From NCBI GenBank assembly GCA_947498055.1, contig CANMJA010000030.1, forward strand, positions 1 to 56,929: a stretch of 56,929 bases of DNA, read 5' to 3'. The notes beneath the pieces were generated by a model, which did no database searches, was not told the origin of the DNA, and was given only the letters and a program-made list of their open reading frames with translations. This document shows, one piece after another, positions 54,160 through 56,929 of this stretch (its first letter is position 1; each line of letters begins with the position of its first letter). The stretch comes from an uncultured Tenacibaculum sp. (GTDB taxonomy: Bacteria; Bacteroidota; Bacteroidia; Flavobacteriales; Flavobacteriaceae). The position numbers were made by a program, and so were the translations under genes.

Positions 54160-54210
54160 ATGAAAAGTATAATAATATTATATTTAGCCTCAAAGAATTT
54201 TAAGTTATGA
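54160..54210 (+). CDS. Possible 16-aa leader peptide
   Basis: ATG at 54160 opens a 16-codon frame (MKSIIILYLASKNFKL) whose stop overlaps the next start as ATGA at 54207-54210. The overlap and hydrophobic content suggest a translated leader, but the length makes chance quite possible. Confidence 0.3.
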   Translation: MKSIIILYLASKNFKL

Positions 54211-54404
54211 CGAAGTATTTTTTTATCGTTGTTTTTTTATTACTCAGAATCGTTTTAAATCAAAAGTTAGTAAAAAGACAAAAACTATGGAGCAACAAAA
54301 ACACTTCAAAAAAAGAAAGCTTTACAACTAAAGCTATCCATTCTTACCTTCCTCCAGTTAGCAGTCTATTTTCTATTCTTCCATATGTTAAAGGAGCATT
54401 ATGA
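54207..54404 (+). CDS. Small exported protein of unknown function (65 aa)
   Basis: 65 aa with a hydrophobic N-terminus (MTKYFFIVVFLLLRIVLNQ) that fits a signal or anchor, then a basic, Ser-rich part ending SLFSILPYVKGAL. No family recognised. Its stop overlaps the start of the VTT gene (ATGA at 54401-54404), which argues that it is translated and linked to that gene. Confidence 0.5.
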   Translation: MTKYFFIVVFLLLRIVLNQKLVKRQKLWSNKNTSKKESFTTKAIHSYLPPVSSLFSILPYVKGAL

Positions 54405-54961
54405 TTCATATTAAAAAAAACAAAATTAAAGTAATGGTATGGCTATTAACCATCCTTTTATTTTTCATTCTTTATAGAACAAATAACGAACTTTTTAGTA
54501 TTTCTTTTTTAAAAGAATTTACAGGTAATTATAAAATAATTGCGGTATCTATTTATATTTTAGTGCTTTCAGTACTTGGTTTATTTTTTATTCCTTCCAC
54601 TCCTTTTGTTTTGGCTGGCATTGTATTGTTTCCGCCAATAGAAGTCTACATTTATAGTTTAATTGGAATACTAACATCCTCTACAATTGTATATTATTTT
54701 GCGAAATTTTTAAATCTAGATGAAACTTTTGAAAGAAAATATCCTAAAAAAATAACAAAACTTAAGAAAGCACTTTCTAAGGTAGAATTTCCGATTATTT
54801 TTGGTTGGAGTCTTCTTCCTATGGCTCCAACAGATTTAATTATTTACATCTCTTCTATCTTAAAAATATCTTTTAAAAAATGTTTACTGGGGGTTATTCT
54901 GGGAGAAGGAATTTTAAATATCATTTATATTTTTTCTCTACAAAAATTTTTAGCGTTTTAA
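54401..54961 (+). CDS. TVP38/TMEM64 (VTT/DedA-like) family membrane protein
   Basis: 186 aa. About five hydrophobic segments (13-26, 43-66, 74-98, 130-150, 158-178); the VTT core includes FFIPSTPFVLAGIVLFPPIEVYIYSLIGILTSS and a charged loop LDETFERKYPKK. Family members are thought to move lipids (flippase/scramblase) across membranes. Somewhat short for the family. Coupled to the 65-aa ORF by ATGA overlap. Confidence 0.85.
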   Translation: MIHIKKNKIKVMVWLLTILLFFILYRTNNELFSISFLKEFTGNYKIIAVSIYILVLSVLGLFFIPSTPFVLAGIVLFPPIEVYIYSLIGILTSSTIVYYFAKFLNLDETFERKYPKKITKLKKALSKVEFPIIFGWSLLPMAPTDLIIYISSILKISFKKCLLGVILGEGILNIIYIFSLQKFLAF

Positions 54962-54980
54962 AAAACTGAAAAGCATCTAA

Positions 54981-55014
54981 TTTTCATCAAAAAACGTTCA
55001 CTTTTTGATGAAAA
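54981..55014 (+). terminator. Hairpin after the VTT gene
   Basis: 13-bp perfect stem TTTTCATCAAAAA / TTTTTGATGAAAA (54981-54993 / 55002-55014), 19 bases after the stop. No clean U-tract; A/T-rich, probable terminator. Confidence 0.6.
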
Positions 55015-55134
55015 TATTTCAAATTAAAAAGCGCTTTCTATTTATTTAAGCCTTATTGTTCTATACATTAGCCACTTTATTTTTATGTCTATGTAAAAAA
55101 GACATTGCTATTATAAACTATAATCTTTAAAATT

Positions 55135-56685
55135 ATGAAACGAAATTTATTTAAAATTTTCTTACTTACAATCATGGTCGCTTTTTATTCTTGTGGCTCA
55201 GAAAACGGTATGGATGGAATTGACGGAAAAGATGGAATTGATGGTAAAGATGGAGTAGACGGAAATGACGCTACTAACGGTGGTGTCACATATTTAATTT
55301 TAACAGGAGATATCACTAATGAAGAAGCTGTAGCTGAAATTGCAGAAAAAGTTGGTGAGAACACACAAATTGTAAAAATTAATAATACTAGTGTGTTAAC
55401 CGAAGTAGATTTATCTACAATTTCTAAATTAATTAGTATTGAGTTACTAAGCAACGAAGCATTAACCACTGTAAATTTACCAAATTTAGAGACAGTTTTT
55501 GATACTTTTGTAGTCTCTGAAAATCCTGCTTTATCATCTCTTAATACCTCATCATTAAAAAGCACCAATTATTTGTTTTTTTCCCAAAACCAAATGTTAC
55601 CAAACATAGAGCTTCCTAACTTAATAGAATTAGGTGGTTTGCATGTTAGTAACAATGAAAAAGTTTCTACCATAACATTACCAGAATTAGAAACTAAACT
55701 TAGCGCTAAGCTTTCAGATTTTAACATCAATAACAATCTTAACTTAGAAACTGTATTAATTCCTAAATTAAAAAAAACAAACGTTTTAAGTTTATTTAAT
55801 AATTCGAAACTTACTGTTATTGATTTCTCTTCAATAGAATTATCAGAAAATATTGGAATAAGTAGTAATGAAAAATTAGAAACAATTAACTTTAATTCAT
55901 TAACTAAAACTGAAGGATATTTTAATCTATCTGAAAACGAATCTTTGATTTCGATAGATGTTCCTTCTTTAAAGGAAGTAGAGAGTATTTCAATATCACG
56001 TCATGAAAAACTAGAAACAATTAACTTTAATTCATTAACTAAAACTGAAGGAGATTTTGATATATCTGATAACGAATCTTTGACTTCAATGAATTTTTCT
56101 TCTTTAACTAAAACTGAAGAAGGTTTTTTTAGTTTTAATAATAATCAGTCAATAACTATTTTTGATTTCCCTAATCTAACCGAGATTAATGGCGATGTGT
56201 TTATTCAGGCTAATGGTTCTATTACAAATATTAATATCCCAGAACTAACATCTGTTCAAAGATCTATTTTTATATTTACAAATCTCTCTTTAACTAATAT
56301 CTCATTTCCTAAACTTACAGAATTAAATAGCATTGTAATATTATCAAATGAATTATTAACTGAAGTAGATCTACGATCGTTAAAAACTGTAGGTATAGAT
56401 CCTTTTCCTATTGGTGAAATTAATTTTACAGACAATACGGCACTCACAACAGTTATTTTAAATTCAATTACAGAATTTAGTAAAATTGAATATCAAAATC
56501 TTCCTTCACCAAAAGGTTTAAGTAGTGAGTCTATCAATCAAATTTTACAACAGTTAGTTTCTATATCACCTAGTATAACTAATAAAGAAATTAGGTTACA
56601 TGGAAAAATTACACCTAATGCAGAGGCTAGTGCTAAAACACTTACAGATAACGGAAATACCGTAACTCTATTAAAAGAAAATTAG
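55135..56685 (+). CDS. LRR-type surface lipoprotein with collagen-like stretch
   Basis: 516 aa. Lipobox FYSC (Cys20), then a short collagen-like Gly-x-Asp-Gly stretch (GMDGIDGKDGIDGKDG..., about 24-45), then about 20 leucine-rich-type repeats of 22-24 residues (LETINFNSLTKTEG, SLTSMNFSSLTKTE) to about 450, related to BspA/receptor L-domain repeats. Repeat units at 55868-55955 and 56003-56090 are nearly identical in DNA, evidence of recent duplication. Likely a cell-surface adhesion or binding protein; no T9SS end domain is seen, in line with the lipid anchor. Confidence 0.85.
   Translation: MKRNLFKIFLLTIMVAFYSCGSENGMDGIDGKDGIDGKDGVDGNDATNGGVTYLILTGDITNEEAVAEIAEKVGENTQIVKINNTSVLTEVDLSTISKLISIELLSNEALTTVNLPNLETVFDTFVVSENPALSSLNTSSLKSTNYLFFSQNQMLPNIELPNLIELGGLHVSNNEKVSTITLPELETKLSAKLSDFNINNNLNLETVLIPKLKKTNVLSLFNNSKLTVIDFSSIELSENIGISSNEKLETINFNSLTKTEGYFNLSENESLISIDVPSLKEVESISISRHEKLETINFNSLTKTEGDFDISDNESLTSMNFSSLTKTEEGFFSFNNNQSITIFDFPNLTEINGDVFIQANGSITNINIPELTSVQRSIFIFTNLSLTNISFPKLTELNSIVILSNELLTEVDLRSLKTVGIDPFPIGEINFTDNTALTTVILNSITEFSKIEYQNLPSPKGLSSESINQILQQLVSISPSITNKEIRLHGKITPNAEASAKTLTDNGNTVTLLKEN
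55868..56090 (+). repeat. Recent in-gene duplication, 135-bp period
   Basis: The DNA at 55868-55955 recurs at 56003-56090 with few changes (gaaaaattagaaacaatt against gaaaaactagaaacaatt, then a long identical run). Period 135 bp or 45 codons, two LRR units. Confidence 0.8.
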
Positions 56686-56716
56686 TTAAAACTATAAAAC
56701 AACTATAAATATTAAG

Positions 56717-56742
56717 AGCCACTAAAAATTTAGTGGCTTTTG
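56717..56742 (+). terminator. Terminator of the LRR lipoprotein gene
   Basis: 10-bp stem AGCCACTAAA / TTTAGTGGCT (56717-56726 / 56729-56738), then TTT. Confidence 0.8.
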
Positions 56743-56805
56743 GTATTTTATAAAGTAATTTTACACTTTTAATTGTACTAAAAATTCATTTATTTAAATC
56801 ATTAG

Positions 56806-56909
56806 TGTCCGATAAAAAAAGCCTCAATATTTGAGGCTTTTTTCGTATATACCGATTAAATCTCTCACCAAATAATCGATATGAGTAAAAGTACTATTTT
56901 TTTCGGACA
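56806..56909 (+). mobile_element. Left part of an IS4-type insertion sequence (end not fixed)
   Basis: TGTCCGATAAAAAAA (56806-56820) and TTTTTTTCGGACA (56897-56909) form an imperfect inverted repeat around the transposase start. Inside, AAAAAAGCCTCAA / TTGAGGCTTTTTT (56815-56827 / 56831-56843, loop 3) is a strong terminator-like hairpin. The true IS left end is probably at about 56800-56806. The hairpin would stop read-through from the LRR gene into the transposase. Confidence 0.5.
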
Positions 56910-56929
56910 GCCTATCTTTAGTCAACTAA
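56881..56929 (+). CDS. IS4 family transposase, DUF4372 type, first 16 residues (cut by window edge)
   Basis: The window closes in an open frame from ATG at 56881: MSKSTIFFGQPIFSQL. The pattern M-x-K-S-T-x-F-x-G-Q-P-I-F-x-Q-L is the start of DUF4372 domains of Bacteroidota IS4-type transposases. Only 16 codons are visible, so intactness cannot be judged. Confidence 0.65.
   Translation, partial: MSKSTIFFGQPIFSQL

Noticed and set aside
1..56929. CRISPR arrays, tRNA or rRNA genes
   Set aside because: No regularly spaced repeats and no cloverleaf or rRNA-like stretch was seen in the intergenic regions.

Overview
The window comes from a low-GC Bacteroidota genome and most likely from the family Flavobacteriaceae. 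Four things point there: gldE and gldD (gliding / type IX secretion) in a mutY-ssb-gldE-gldD cluster; SusC/SusD, GLPGLI and CarbopepD_reg/OMP genes; promoter -7 boxes of the form TAnnTTTG with almost no Shine-Dalgarno sequences; and very A+T-rich intergenic DNA. The AT-rich marine look (Polaribacter- or Tenacibaculum-like) is an inference; genus cannot be fixed from the sequence alone.

Layout. 1-3069 (-) is the N-terminal 1023 residues of a huge secreted RHS/YD-type protein that runs off the left edge, driven by a textbook Bacteroidota promoter. 3.1-9.9 kb holds queG, an AsmA-like envelope protein, a structured intergenic repeat-like element (about 7027-7186) and a DUF5686 outer-membrane protein. 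9.9-13.6 kb (-) is a GLPGLI + TonB-receptor-like barrel pair with a 70-aa secreted protein upstream. 13.8-20.1 kb holds a DUF3817 membrane protein, a membrane-anchored MutS-like ATPase, and divergent uvrC plus a patatin-Omp85 fusion. 20.1-22.3 kb (-) is HU, a 29-aa ultra-basic AURKAIP1/COX24-like protein and RNase G, separated by a run of small hairpins. 22.4-29.4 kb (-) is a nutrient-uptake operon: SusC, SusD, zinc metallohydrolase lipoprotein, DUF4302 lipoprotein. 29.7-33.1 kb is mutY-ssb-gldE-gldD.

33.1-41.2 kb carries heme A synthase, a heavy-metal-binding lipoprotein, a DMT exporter, an M16 peptidase pair (one catalytic, one not), rplU-rpmA with an L21 that has a helix-hairpin-helix tail, and an HD phosphohydrolase. 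41.3-47.3 kb has asd, trhO, dinB and a LytTR regulator with a TPR histidine kinase. 47.5-51.4 kb (-) is the tightly packed holB-lipoprotein-NtrY-like kinase-enoyl-CoA hydratase run. 51.4-54.0 kb is the ferrous-iron operon feoA-feoB-Cys-rich peptide, whose leader holds a 28-bp perfect palindrome. 54.2-56.7 kb has a coupled small ORF + VTT-domain membrane protein and a collagen-like/LRR lipoprotein. The last 49 bases are the start of an IS4-type (DUF4372) transposase gene, preceded by a strong hairpin and flanking inverted repeats.

No tRNA, rRNA or CRISPR array was seen. Most genes are housekeeping or ordinary flavobacterial envelope genes. I found no clear new multi-gene system. The least explained items are the hairpin chain around the 29-aa protein and RNase G, the feo leader palindrome, the intergenic structured element at 7 kb, the TM-anchored MutS-like protein, and -7 boxes that sit only 3-8 nt from start codons (possible leaderless mRNAs).
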